Positions 34,527 through 44,276 of a stretch of DNA of 64,000 nucleotides are shown piece after piece. The notes under the pieces were generated by a model that saw only the letters and a list, made by a program, of their open reading frames with translations, searched no databases and was not told where the DNA came from. Source of the stretch: Spirochaeta cellobiosiphila DSM 17781 (GTDB taxonomy: Bacteria; Spirochaetota; Spirochaetia; DSM-17781); the NCBI RefSeq assembly GCF_000426705.1, contig NZ_AUFW01000018.1, positions 110,378-174,377 on the forward strand, given 5' to 3'. The position numbers and the translations under genes are program-made. The first letter of the stretch is position 1; each line of letters begins with the position of its first letter.

Positions 34527-37500
34527 TTAAAACTCTTCTGCCCCTATATCAGGAATATGTGTTGAACCATCAGGTCTTACATCTTGATGCCAGTCTAAAT
34601 CTAATAAGGGACCTTCATAAGTTATGCCACCATTAACGCTATCTGAATCAGAACGCAAATGATAGATACTATTTTTGGACAGTATACCATTGGTGAAAGT
34701 ACTATTAAAGTTCTGGTTTATATTGCTATCTACATGCCCACCAAAAGCCTCATCATCCCAACGGTTTAAATCATCTATATTTAATAATTTATTATTTAAT
34801 TCTATTATATTCCAATCACTTATGTTGTTATTTTTAATCTGTAAATCTTTTGTATCTACTATATCAAAAGCAGTAGACGATCCATTATTGCCCATATAGA
34901 TATTATTAATGATATGTAATTGGGTAACATCATGAGACTGTAGACCAATAACCTTTCTATAATTTTGAACATAGATTGTATTATTTATCAACTTTACAGA
35001 ATCTCTTTTAAAATTAAACAGATTAATCATAGAACTCTGATCCAGGTTGACAAAAGAATTTACCATATATACCTGAGAAGAATAAGAAGAGATAAGATTG
35101 AAAAAATCTACATTCTTTCCTCCATTAAAGGAAGATCTATTAATAGTAAGATTTGATTTATTCAAATCTATCCATCTTTGATTCATCACCTCGTTTGACA
35201 CATATTGATTATTAGATAGATCAACAGTTGTACCTGAAACTTTAATAGCCGTACTATTACTCATATCTTTATTCATAAATAAAGAGGAATTTATAGAAAG
35301 TTGAGAATCACTTAGGAGAATCCCATTGTGCACCCCTTTAGCATTGCTTTGATTAAGGCGTGATTCCTCAATGCTTATGGAGGTATTAAAACCTTTTATA
35401 ATATTACCTGTATTAGTATGATTTGTTGTAATTTGACTACTTGCAATGGAAAGGGATCCCTTATTCAACAAAGAAAACAAAGTAAATTGTCCAACCTTTT
35501 CCAGTTCGAAGCGAGAGTCAGACACAATGACCTCAACATCCCCTAATTGAAAGACATCATCCATCTCTTGTGAATTTGTAATAACAAAATGACTATTTTT
35601 AATGTCTATCCGACCACCAGTAGCCACAAGAAAGTGATCATATTCAGGAGAATCCATCACATATTGATAATCCTTAAAGATTATTGATCCAGAAGACATA
35701 TTATACAGATATTCAACACTCTTTTTTTTCAGTTTAAAATCAAGATTCTGTACAGTTAAATTTCCTCCCTTCACCTCAAATAGTGCTCGTGAAGTCTTAA
35801 AATATGGACCTGTTATGAGTGTGGAGGATTCAGAGGTATCAAACCAGTTAGAGACATCTAAACCGCCGCGGATATAGAAATTATCTTTAGTTATTTGAAA
35901 GGGCTTGTTTAATACAAATTCACCCTTACTAAGAAATATTGCCGATTTACCCGTATCTCTAATAATGGCGAGAGCCTTATCAATAGATCGCACTGGATAA
36001 TCTCTTGTACCATTATTATCATCCTGTCCTGTTACAGAAACATAAACAATTGCTCTATCAATTGAAAAGTCGATATTTCTCATATCGCTCTTGTTCTTTG
36101 CTTGATCTATGGCATAATATTTTAACTGGTATTCAGCAATTACCCCCTTGTCAACATTCACATAAAAGGGTTCTTTATAGACCTGTTCTGTCTCCTCACC
36201 TGTCGTGGTATTGGTGAGAACATAATGAATATCTCCATTACCTTTGAGCTCAATTCTCACTTCCTGGCTATAAATGCCTTTATCTTCAACACCTTCTACA
36301 ATAGGTGTTGAGGGAGGTAGTCTATCGATAGTAAAACTAACTTGCTTAATATCACCAATTGTTTTATTTGTTTTCAAAAGTATAGGTTGAAGTAGAAGTT
36401 TAAAACTTTTTGATTCTCCTGGATTAACATCTATATCCAGCTTATCTTTCATAAGAGGAGAATATTCCGATACGCTAACATCCTTCATATCAGATAAAAA
36501 CAACTCATAGCGAAAACCAATTTCAGGATTTGTGGCTCTTAATGTTATCCCAGTATTACTAATATCTCCGTCCTGAACACCTTCCAAAGGGAGTTCATTG
36601 ATTTGTTTGGAACTAATCATAAAGGTTTGAGGAGAGCCCTTTCTTCCATTTGGCAACTGGGAATACGCTTCAATATATCGATCGCGAATATTTTCCAAGG
36701 AGAATACAAGGGTTTCTTGTACTGGCTGATAATCAGAATCTCCTTGAACACGATAGTATATCAATTGATCATCATTACTATTGAAAGATATTCCCACTTT
36801 GTCACCATAATATATGATACTAGGAGGATTAACAGGTTGAGGTAATCTTCCATCTAATACAATGGTAGAAGATCTTGAGGTAGGACTCTTATTCCCACTA
36901 TTTTCAACAAAGAAAGACTCAACTTGTAATTGCTCAATATTATCTGTGGGATAAGAAATAATGAGAGGGCTATTGTACAAACGGAAAGGTTCATTCTCTG
37001 ATTTGGTATAACGATAATAAAGCTTTCCCTCTGAGGCTCCACTTATTGCGACTGATACGGCTTCCTCTGTGTGAGATAATGTGATATCAGGAGGTAAGGG
37101 AATCGTCTTATCAATTGTGATGTGATAAACCCTCTGCTCTGTTTGTATATTACCTGCTTTGTCCCTCACAGCAACACGTAAGAAATAATGGGTATCCTCA
37201 TTATCAACACCAATAAGAGATATACTGTTTGTATAGATATTTCCCTTTTCTAGAGGATTACTCAATGATTCTTCCGTAGAGGCAAGACTATAGAAAATAA
37301 GATCACCCGTTTCTACACTACTCATCTCGAGTTCAAAATCTTTATTAGTAACATAACTTTGATCGGGAACGTTAATCTGAGGAAGTTCGGGAATCGATCT
37401 ATCAACCTCAAATTTTATATCTTTAATAGAGCTGGGTTCGTAGTCTTCCCTAAAAGCTTTGAACTTATACCAGTAGTTCTTTCTTTGATTAAGATCAGTT

Positions 37501-39488
37501 CTAATGCTGATTTGCCCGTTATACTGTAAAGAATCGACACTGGGAGTATCAGGTTCCGTACCATCATCAGTAAAATTGTATCTTATAACTGTGTTTTGTC
37601 CGGTACTGCTCAAGAATAAAGATAAAACTTCTTTATTATAGACCCCACCATCCTGTACTCCCTTAATATCCGTAATACTAGGGTTGCGGTTATCGATGGT
37701 GATAATATGTTCGTTACTTACTTGGCTTTTATTGTCATTGTCATCAATACTATAAGCCTTTATATGGTATTCATTAAACTTCAAACTTGGAGTGTTCAAG
37801 GAAAAAGGTGACACATAGGGTAACGTTTTTTCGCTCTTACCGTCATTAATGATCAGAAAAAGTTTCCCCTGTCCAGTTAAATTAATGGTTCTTCCTATAA
37901 CAGAAATACTAGGTGTAGAATAAGGTTTATTATTTAGTTGAGCTTCAATAGAACTTTGAAGGACTTGATCTGCCTCTTCTGCTCTAAATTGAAAGGTAAT
38001 ATTTTTAGCATATCCAAGGGGAATCTTAAAATCAATATTCTTAGTAAAAGGTATGTATCCACTATCTTCATCATTAGAAATAAAACGAACAAAAAGAGAA
38101 TCCAGTTTGCTTAGCTTATTGAGAGTATATCTGCCCTGGTCACCCCTTTCAAAAGAAGCTAACTCTTGATCGTCAATAACCTTCAATGGAGGTATTTGTT
38201 CCTTCACAACTTCTGTTCTTCTACCCTCAGAATACTGAGCATAGAACTGAATGTCATGAGACACCCCATCTACGGTAATATCCAGAGGGGTCTTATAGAT
38301 TTGATAACCCTTATTATCCAAATTGAAAAAAATACGACTACCAGGATGACCAATTATATTAAGAAATACTTCATTATTACTTAGCCATGTCTTATCGAGA
38401 TAAGGTTTAACATAATCCCTATCGTCAACAATAAAAAAGTATCGATGAACAGGGCCAAAGCGATTATCTGACTTTTTAACTTTAAAGGAAAAAGGCGTAT
38501 AGTATAAGGCCTTATTATGCTTAGGTATATTAATGGGACTTGTAAAAGAATAATAGTTATTATCTGAACTATCAGAAAAGGAATAAAATATTTGCCCCTT
38601 AATCTTAGACATATCCAGATCAATCTTATGATTATAAACACCGCTATCGAATGACACAGGCTCTTCAATTGCTGTATTAACTTTATATAAAACTTCTTTT
38701 CGAATAAGCTGTTGATTTGAAATGGTCATCCCAACAACTTTCAAACGAACTAGGCCAATTTCATCCAGCATTATAGGTTCATTATAGAATAAGCCATTTT
38801 TCTCTGGGTCTGTATTATCAGTGGTATATTTAATCCATTCAAAATTAGAATGGTCTATGTATAGCAATTGTGCATTAACATAATCCCCCTGCACGGGGCT
38901 GAGAATATTAAGATCAGAACTTAAAGAAACAGCTTTTATATTATATCTTAACTTGATCAAATCACTTTTATTGCCCGAAGAAGAACTATAAACCAGTAAT
39001 TCATATAGTTTCTCCCCATGGGAGGGAGCTTTTAATTGAAGGCTTTCTCCGTTCTTTAAGTAATGGAGATCATCGTTATTACTATTTATAGTGTAATAGA
39101 GGCCTAACGGATTAGGAGCAAAGCGAAGTTCTTGGTCCCCCCAATAAGTACCTGAAGTTAATAAAGGGATAGGAGCTTGGGGAAGACTACGATCAATCAC
39201 ATATTTATGGCTAATTATTGTTGATTCTAATTTTGCATAAACGTTGTAAGAACGCTTTTCACCGATAGCAGCACTTAAGTTAATGGGGCCAACATATCGG
39301 TAAAAAGGACCATCCTTATCAAAACTATATTTTACATTACCATAGTCCTGATTTGCCGTTTCAATGATTAAAGTTTGGTTATCTCTGTAGATTCCCTCTT
39401 TGACACTAAAATTAATGTCATCATTTTCCTGAGCAAAAAGTAAAGTGCTTGAGAGTAATAAAACTGTAACCAAACTTCGTATTTTCAT
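34527..39488 (-). CDS. Giant exported repeat protein with C-terminal beta-helix
   Basis: A 1653-residue exported protein. Signal peptide 1-19 (ending LLFA). Residues about 25-1130 contain many beta-sandwich repeats of 80-110 residues resembling chitobiase/FN3-type Ig-like modules (recurring GxY, xIYYS/YYT, DPE/TxP, ID(R/K)). At about residue 1135 a YVSVTGQDDNNGTRDYPVRS stretch matches the DUF1565-type entry to a right-handed parallel beta-helix, which fills the rest with short N-x-I/F repeats. It ends WHQDVRPDGSTHIPDIGAEE, the choice-of-anchor-Q type ending DIGAYE. It is probably a surface or periplasmic stalk-like adhesin or binding protein. It lies 2 bases after a phosphoribosyltransferase gene. 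Possibly laterally modular. Confidence 0.78.
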   Translation of the reverse strand: MKIRSLVTVLLLSSTLLFAQENDDINFSVKEGIYRDNQTLIIETANQDYGNVKYSFDKDGPFYRYVGPINLSAAIGEKRSYNVYAKLESTIISHKYVIDRSLPQAPIPLLTSGTYWGDQELRFAPNPLGLYYTINSNNDDLHYLKNGESLQLKAPSHGEKLYELLVYSSSSGNKSDLIKLRYNIKAVSLSSDLNILSPVQGDYVNAQLLYIDHSNFEWIKYTTDNTDPEKNGLFYNEPIMLDEIGLVRLKVVGMTISNQQLIRKEVLYKVNTAIEEPVSFDSGVYNHKIDLDMSKIKGQIFYSFSDSSDNNYYSFTSPINIPKHNKALYYTPFSFKVKKSDNRFGPVHRYFFIVDDRDYVKPYLDKTWLSNNEVFLNIIGHPGSRIFFNLDNKGYQIYKTPLDITVDGVSHDIQFYAQYSEGRRTEVVKEQIPPLKVIDDQELASFERGDQGRYTLNKLSKLDSLFVRFISNDEDSGYIPFTKNIDFKIPLGYAKNITFQFRAEEADQVLQSSIEAQLNNKPYSTPSISVIGRTINLTGQGKLFLIINDGKSEKTLPYVSPFSLNTPSLKFNEYHIKAYSIDDNDNKSQVSNEHIITIDNRNPSITDIKGVQDGGVYNKEVLSLFLSSTGQNTVIRYNFTDDGTEPDTPSVDSLQYNGQISIRTDLNQRKNYWYKFKAFREDYEPSSIKDIKFEVDRSIPELPQINVPDQSYVTNKDFELEMSSVETGDLIFYSLASTEESLSNPLEKGNIYTNSISLIGVDNEDTHYFLRVAVRDKAGNIQTEQRVYHITIDKTIPLPPDITLSHTEEAVSVAISGASEGKLYYRYTKSENEPFRLYNSPLIISYPTDNIEQLQVESFFVENSGNKSPTSRSSTIVLDGRLPQPVNPPSIIYYGDKVGISFNSNDDQLIYYRVQGDSDYQPVQETLVFSLENIRDRYIEAYSQLPNGRKGSPQTFMISSKQINELPLEGVQDGDISNTGITLRATNPEIGFRYELFLSDMKDVSVSEYSPLMKDKLDIDVNPGESKSFKLLLQPILLKTNKTIGDIKQVSFTIDRLPPSTPIVEGVEDKGIYSQEVRIELKGNGDIHYVLTNTTTGEETEQVYKEPFYVNVDKGVIAEYQLKYYAIDQAKNKSDMRNIDFSIDRAIVYVSVTGQDDNNGTRDYPVRSIDKALAIIRDTGKSAIFLSKGEFVLNKPFQITKDNFYIRGGLDVSNWFDTSESSTLITGPYFKTSRALFEVKGGNLTVQNLDFKLKKKSVEYLYNMSSGSIIFKDYQYVMDSPEYDHFLVATGGRIDIKNSHFVITNSQEMDDVFQLGDVEVIVSDSRFELEKVGQFTLFSLLNKGSLSIASSQITTNHTNTGNIIKGFNTSISIEESRLNQSNAKGVHNGILLSDSQLSINSSLFMNKDMSNSTAIKVSGTTVDLSNNQYVSNEVMNQRWIDLNKSNLTINRSSFNGGKNVDFFNLISSYSSQVYMVNSFVNLDQSSMINLFNFKRDSVKLINNTIYVQNYRKVIGLQSHDVTQLHIINNIYMGNNGSSTAFDIVDTKDLQIKNNNISDWNIIELNNKLLNIDDLNRWDDEAFGGHVDSNINQNFNSTFTNGILSKNSIYHLRSDSDSVNGGITYEGPLLDLDWHQDVRPDGSTHIPDIGAEEF

Positions 39489-39490
39489 GA

Positions 39491-40096
39491 TTATTCACCG
39501 AGGAAGTCGAATACCTCTCTTAATTTTTCATCTTTACTAAAGTAATTTTTTTCTAATTCATCCCTTGTTAAACCTACTAGCTCATGACTCATGTAGTGAA
39601 TCCATTTATCTTCTTCTGGTTTCTCAATTATATGTTTACGACAATAGAAATCAGGATGTATTGGTTGCTGTAACTTCCCTTCAGTAAATATCTTATAATC
39701 ATGAACAGCGACTTTAATATCTTCACGAGGGATGCCCTTCTCAAGGATGATATTAACTAAATGATTAATGGTATTACCGGAGTCAAAAATATCATCAACT
39801 AATAAGATCTTATCCCCATGTCTTAGATGATCAGGACTATAAGTCCAACCATCTACATGAATACCTTCTTGTTGTCTGATATCAGTGTATGAACGAGCTA
39901 CAACTGCAGCATAGAATATAGGACGTTCCCCTTTACGGGCTATTTTAAAGTACTCACTTAGAATATTCCCCATATAAGCTCCGCCTCGTAGACTTACATA
40001 GATAACATCAGGGACAAAACCACTCTTTATTATTTGATGTCCTAACTTTAATGTGTTATTCCTCATTTGATCATATGACAGAAAGTCTTTATGCAT
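39491..40096 (-). CDS. Phosphoribosyltransferase, hypoxanthine/xanthine-like
   Basis: A type I phosphoribosyltransferase of 201 residues. The PRPP loop is seen as LLVDDIFDSGNT (about 106-118), and an upstream SLRGGAYMG matches the PPi loop. The C-terminal hood contains DKWIHYMSHE, resembling bacterial xanthine/hypoxanthine-guanine enzymes of the XGPRT-like class. Substrate is probably a purine base but is not determined by what I see. It lies 14 bases after the DegP-type gene. Confidence 0.85.
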   Translation of the reverse strand: MHKDFLSYDQMRNNTLKLGHQIIKSGFVPDVIYVSLRGGAYMGNILSEYFKIARKGERPIFYAAVVARSYTDIRQQEGIHVDGWTYSPDHLRHGDKILLVDDIFDSGNTINHLVNIILEKGIPREDIKVAVHDYKIFTEGKLQQPIHPDFYCRKHIIEKPEEDKWIHYMSHELVGLTRDELEKNYFSKDEKLREVFDFLGE

Positions 40097-40110
40097 TTAA
40101 TATCCTTTAT

Positions 40111-41460
40111 CTAGTTCAATGGAATGTTTATTTCCATATCTGTATTTTCACGTACTATCTTCATAGTTATGGCATCACTATCAATATCGTTAAGAAGTGT
40201 GTAAAACTCTAATAGAGTTTTTACTTCTCTTCCATTGATTTGAGTGATTATATCATCAGTTCGTAATCCACTTAGCTGGAATAGCGTTCTAGGATACACC
40301 TGTAAAACCTGTACTCCATTCAAATCCTCTTCCTCATAGATGTCAACCACAATGCCAGGCCATAATGAAGGATTTAAGGACGCTAATTCATTTTCATCCT
40401 TTCGTTCACCAAGGGTGATGTTTAGATTTTTCATTTGCCCCTGTCGTACCAGACTCAGCTTTATCTGGTCCTGAGGGCGTAATTTACCAATGTCAAAAAT
40501 CAATTCATCGACTGAATTAAAATTCTTATCATTCAAAGCTAAAACATAATCCCCAGGTTTTATACCGCTGGTAAAGGCTGGAGAACCGATAAATACCTGG
40601 GATACAAAGGCACCCTTTGATTGACTAATATTCAAGCTATCTCTTGTCTTTTTATTGATATCCAGGAAACTGACTCCTAACCATCCGTAACGTACATGGC
40701 CTGTTTCAATAATATCATTAGCTCCATTAAAGACATTATTTATGGGTATAGCAAAACCTAGTCCAACACTAGAACCGGTAGTTGTAGCAATCCAGGTATT
40801 GATACCAATGAGTTGGCCTTTCAGATTGACAAGAGCCCCCCCTGAGTTACCTTGATTGATTGAGGCATCTGTTTGGATAAAATCACTAATATTACCGCCA
40901 GGACCACCCCGACGCCCTGTAGCACTAATGATTCCTGAAGTCACAGTAGATTCCAACCCTAAAGGGCTCCCGATAGCAATAGCAAAGTCCCCGACCTTTA
41001 ATTTATCCGAGTTACCGATCGAGATAACTCTTAATTTTAGTTGAGTCTTAATATGAAGAACAGCAATATCTATTCGAGAATCAACGCCTAAGACTTCCGC
41101 CTCAAGAAGAGGGCCTTCATACAACTTAACATGAACATCTTCAGAATCAGCTACAACATGGCGATTTGTAACAATATAGTAATCAGATCCGTTGTTTTTA
41201 AAAATGACTCCCGATCCTAAAGATGTGCGTTTAGGATCAATTTTATCATTTAAATCATCTGGATTATTATAAAAATATTCCCATGGAGTACTATTGTCAC
41301 CCCCAGAAGTAGAAGACAAAACCTGTACAACAGAAGGGCGAACATCTGAGGCTATACGTCTAAAAGAGCTCTGTAAGCTTAATATAGATACAGTTGAAGT
41401 ACAGCTCGTCAAAAAGCTCACCATAATGAGGACAAGAAAGAAAATTGTTTTATTCTTCAT
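40111..41460 (-). CDS. DegP/HtrA-type serine protease lipoprotein
   Basis: Periplasmic quality-control protease anchored by a lipid: the signal ends in FLTSC. The trypsin-like domain (about 35-235) carries the triad His in NRHVVADSEDV, Asp in RIDIAVLHI and Ser in QGNSGGALV. Two PDZ domains follow (about 260-340 and 355-449; ALNDKNFNSVDELIFDIG and INGREVKTLLEFYTLL). Length 449 is normal. The start is ATG 41460 with AGGA upstream; a TTG codon precedes it. Most DegP proteins are soluble, so lipid anchoring is a point to note. Confidence 0.92.
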   Translation of the reverse strand: MKNKTIFFLVLIMVSFLTSCTSTVSILSLQSSFRRIASDVRPSVVQVLSSTSGGDNSTPWEYFYNNPDDLNDKIDPKRTSLGSGVIFKNNGSDYYIVTNRHVVADSEDVHVKLYEGPLLEAEVLGVDSRIDIAVLHIKTQLKLRVISIGNSDKLKVGDFAIAIGSPLGLESTVTSGIISATGRRGGPGGNISDFIQTDASINQGNSGGALVNLKGQLIGINTWIATTTGSSVGLGFAIPINNVFNGANDIIETGHVRYGWLGVSFLDINKKTRDSLNISQSKGAFVSQVFIGSPAFTSGIKPGDYVLALNDKNFNSVDELIFDIGKLRPQDQIKLSLVRQGQMKNLNITLGERKDENELASLNPSLWPGIVVDIYEEEDLNGVQVLQVYPRTLFQLSGLRTDDIITQINGREVKTLLEFYTLLNDIDSDAITMKIVRENTDMEINIPLN

Positions 41461-41466
41461 CAATAA

Positions 41467-42216
41467 CTATCCTAGTTTTGTAAGTATTTCAGGTCCATTT
41501 TCTGTAATAAGAACGGTATGTTCAAAGTGGGCTGATGCTTTTTCATCAAGGGTTACAACAGTCCAGTCATCATCTAATACTTCCACATCTCCCGTACCAA
41601 TATTAAGCATAGGCTCAATAGCCAATACCATTCCAGGTCTCAGTCTAGGATTAGGACCACGGCCTACATAATTAGGGATTTGAGGATCTTCATGAACTTC
41701 TAATCCAACACCATGTCCACAATATTGATGAACAATACCTAAATTATTCTCACGGGCTATGGCCTCAACAGCTCGAGATATGTCTTTTACCCTATTTTTG
41801 TTCAAGGCTTGCTCAATACCAAGATAAAGAGATTTCTCTGTTATTTCCAGCAACTTTTTATGTTGATCCGAAATCTGACCAACAGCCAGGGTTATAGCTG
41901 AATCACTAATATAGCCATCAAGATTAATACCGCAGTCAATACTGATAATATCCCCTTCTTTCAATCTCCTATTCCCTGGAATACCATGAATGACTTCATC
42001 ATTTACACTGGTACAGAGCGTTCCTGGAAAACCTTGATAGCCTAAAAAGGCAGGGATTCCCTTATGCTTTGATATAAAGTCATAGGCGAAAGAATCAAGT
42101 TCCTTTGTCGTTACACCTGGTTTAACCCTTGAGGGGATCACTTCATATAAAGAAGCCAATAATTGACAGGACTTTCTAATTCCTTTTATCTGTTCATCAT
42201 TCTTAATGCTAATCAT
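41467..42216 (-). CDS. map: Methionine aminopeptidase, type I
   Basis: Removes the initiator Met from new proteins, in the cytosol. All metal ligands are visible: DCGINLDGYISD (Asp pair), the HQYCGHGVGLEVHEDP His, MVLAIEPMLN Glu and the late FEHTVLIT Glu. Length 249 is typical of the type I enzyme without N-terminal extension. A GAGGT motif lies 5 bases upstream. It lies between a TPR gene and a DegP gene, in the same long operon. Confidence 0.96.
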   Translation of the reverse strand: MISIKNDEQIKGIRKSCQLLASLYEVIPSRVKPGVTTKELDSFAYDFISKHKGIPAFLGYQGFPGTLCTSVNDEVIHGIPGNRRLKEGDIISIDCGINLDGYISDSAITLAVGQISDQHKKLLEITEKSLYLGIEQALNKNRVKDISRAVEAIARENNLGIVHQYCGHGVGLEVHEDPQIPNYVGRGPNPRLRPGMVLAIEPMLNIGTGDVEVLDDDWTVVTLDEKASAHFEHTVLITENGPEILTKLG

Positions 42217-42227
42217 ATATACCTCAT

Positions 42228-43850
42228 CTATTTAAGCTGGTCATAAAGCATGGAGGCTTTTATATTGGTCTTGTCCAATTCTATGGCCAGTGCAAGTTCT
42301 AATTTTGCCTTATTTGTGTCTACTTGATTAATATAATACTCACCTAATGAAAGGTGAATTCGGGATAGGATTGATTTATCCTTATTATCAGCTTCAGCTA
42401 TATCTAAAGCTTTATTTAGGTAAGAAAAAGCTTGATTCCATTGTTCATTTAACTGAAGCACCTTTGCTAAGGTCATTACATTGTAAAAGTTTTCCTGAAG
42501 TTTAACAGATGCACTTAAGTGCTCTATAGCCTGTTCAAAATCCCCTTCTAAAACATAAGAAACACCATAATAAAACTGGGTCCACCATTTTATTCCTAAT
42601 CTCTTCTGGGAAATATCTAGTGCCAATTGGGCATCTTTTATATCACCAAGCTGAAGAGAATTCCATGCAAGATATTCAGCTATACTTTCTTTTTTCTGAT
42701 CTTTATTATACAAATCCCACAATTTAGCTGTTCTACGTTTTGGAGATTCTAAAGAAGGATACCATTTCAAATTTATAAGAGCGACTTCTGTATCGTCAGA
42801 ATATTTATTTATCAAGTCTTTTGCTTCTTGATTTCGTTCTGTGTAAGCTAACATCTCAATCAAAAACAAATAAAGATCAGCTTTATCAGGGTAATATTCT
42901 AAACTTGTTTCTAAGATGTTAATACAGTTGTCCAATAGATTTTGTTTTTGATAGATGACAGCGAGGTTATAATAAGGTAACCAAGAGAACTTAGGATCCT
43001 TCTGTAGGACCTCATTATAAATAGCTACAGCTGTATCCAGGTCTCGAGTGGTAAAGGCCAAATCCCCACGCATTACTAGTAAGCCAAGCTTACTGGGATA
43101 TCTTGATATGGCTTCAGACAAATATACAGCAGCGCTGGTATAGTCTCCTACATCCAAATAAAGTTTGGCTACAGGTTCAGAAAAGGCCCTCTTATCATTC
43201 ATACTATTAAGCATATCAATAATGCCGTCTTTATCCCCGGCAAGAGCCTTAAAGAAGGCTGCGTCCAACCATAATCTATCATCATTTGTTTTCTGGGCAG
43301 ATAAATAAAGCTTGTCATAATCAGAGTTTAGTTCTTGATCAAATAAAGGAGACAAATCGTCTCCTTTCATGGATTCTGCAAACTTAAGGGGATCATTATT
43401 AAGATAAGCCAGACTCTTTAAGTTGGCCCAAGAGTCATTATTGAGTTTTGTAGCCCACTCAGAAGCTTCCACATTTCTATTAGTCTTTAAGGAAGCGACT
43501 ACCATAAATGGGATAATTCGAAAAGAATTTTTGTGATGGCGAATTGCTACTTTGCTAGTATTGTATAAAAGCTCAGGATCATCTAAATAAGAACCTATAT
43601 AATAGGTGCGCTTCAAAATCCGCTCCCATTCTTTATCATTCTTGGCTGCTTTAAACAGCTCAGGTAGCTGATCCTTTGCTTTAGCAAAAAAACCTTGTCC
43701 CATTAAACTGTCAATTCCTTGAATTTGAACAAGAAAACTAGGACTCTTCACTTTGTTCTTGCTGATAAAGTAGGCTACCGTGAGGGCAGAACCAGCAATT
43801 AGCATGATACCGATAACAAGAAACAAAATAGTTTTTAAGCTTTTCTTCAT
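42228..43850 (-). CDS. TPR protein with N-terminal membrane anchor
   Basis: A 540-residue protein with a signal anchor at about 7-29 (ILFLVIGIMLIAGSALTVAY) and a long TPR array. Repeats are visible at about 210-320 (VAKLYLDVGDYTSAAVYLSE, LAFTTRDLDTAVAIYNEVLQ) and 400-540 (VLEGDFEQAIEHLSASVKL). It would face the periplasm. It starts 6 bases after the nusB stop, so translation is coupled in the unit. Partner unknown. Confidence 0.85.
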   Translation of the reverse strand: MKKSLKTILFLVIGIMLIAGSALTVAYFISKNKVKSPSFLVQIQGIDSLMGQGFFAKAKDQLPELFKAAKNDKEWERILKRTYYIGSYLDDPELLYNTSKVAIRHHKNSFRIIPFMVVASLKTNRNVEASEWATKLNNDSWANLKSLAYLNNDPLKFAESMKGDDLSPLFDQELNSDYDKLYLSAQKTNDDRLWLDAAFFKALAGDKDGIIDMLNSMNDKRAFSEPVAKLYLDVGDYTSAAVYLSEAISRYPSKLGLLVMRGDLAFTTRDLDTAVAIYNEVLQKDPKFSWLPYYNLAVIYQKQNLLDNCINILETSLEYYPDKADLYLFLIEMLAYTERNQEAKDLINKYSDDTEVALINLKWYPSLESPKRRTAKLWDLYNKDQKKESIAEYLAWNSLQLGDIKDAQLALDISQKRLGIKWWTQFYYGVSYVLEGDFEQAIEHLSASVKLQENFYNVMTLAKVLQLNEQWNQAFSYLNKALDIAEADNKDKSILSRIHLSLGEYYINQVDTNKAKLELALAIELDKTNIKASMLYDQLK

Positions 43851-43856
43851 ACTTTA

Positions 43857-44276
43857 TTAGCCAACAATCTCCTTATGAAGATTGTCTAACACTCCATTTA
43901 CAAACTTGAACGCTTCACCAGCACTGTATTTCTTAGAAATATTAATTGCCTCATCAATGACAACTTTATGGGGGATCTCTTTTTGATAGATCAAACTATA
44001 TGCTGATAGTCTAAGTATAGCTAAATCTACCCTGTTAATTCTATTAATATCCCAGTTTTTTAAGTGCTTGGATATTCCCTTATCGACTTCTTCAATATTA
44101 TCAATAACACCAGCAATTAATAATTTGGCAAAAGCTTTTATATCTTCAGAAAGCTTACTATGCTCGTCTTCATTCATCCAATCAAAACTTAATATCGAAG
44201 CCTTATCTAAATCATTCATTTCCCAGCTGTATAAAGCTTGAAAGGCTATCTCTCTCGCTTTGCGACGAGCTCCCAT
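43857..44276 (-). CDS. nusB: Transcription antitermination factor NusB
   Basis: All-helical RNA-binding factor for rRNA antitermination. Opening GARRKAREIAFQALYSWEMN and the later NRVDLAILRLSAYSL and HKVVIDEAINISKKYS match the family's helices. Length 139 is normal. Its ATG directly adjoins the PpiC stop (0 bases apart), with GAGGAG 9 bases upstream inside that gene. Confidence 0.95.
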   Translation of the reverse strand: MGARRKAREIAFQALYSWEMNDLDKASILSFDWMNEDEHSKLSEDIKAFAKLLIAGVIDNIEEVDKGISKHLKNWDINRINRVDLAILRLSAYSLIYQKEIPHKVVIDEAINISKKYSAGEAFKFVNGVLDNLHKEIVG

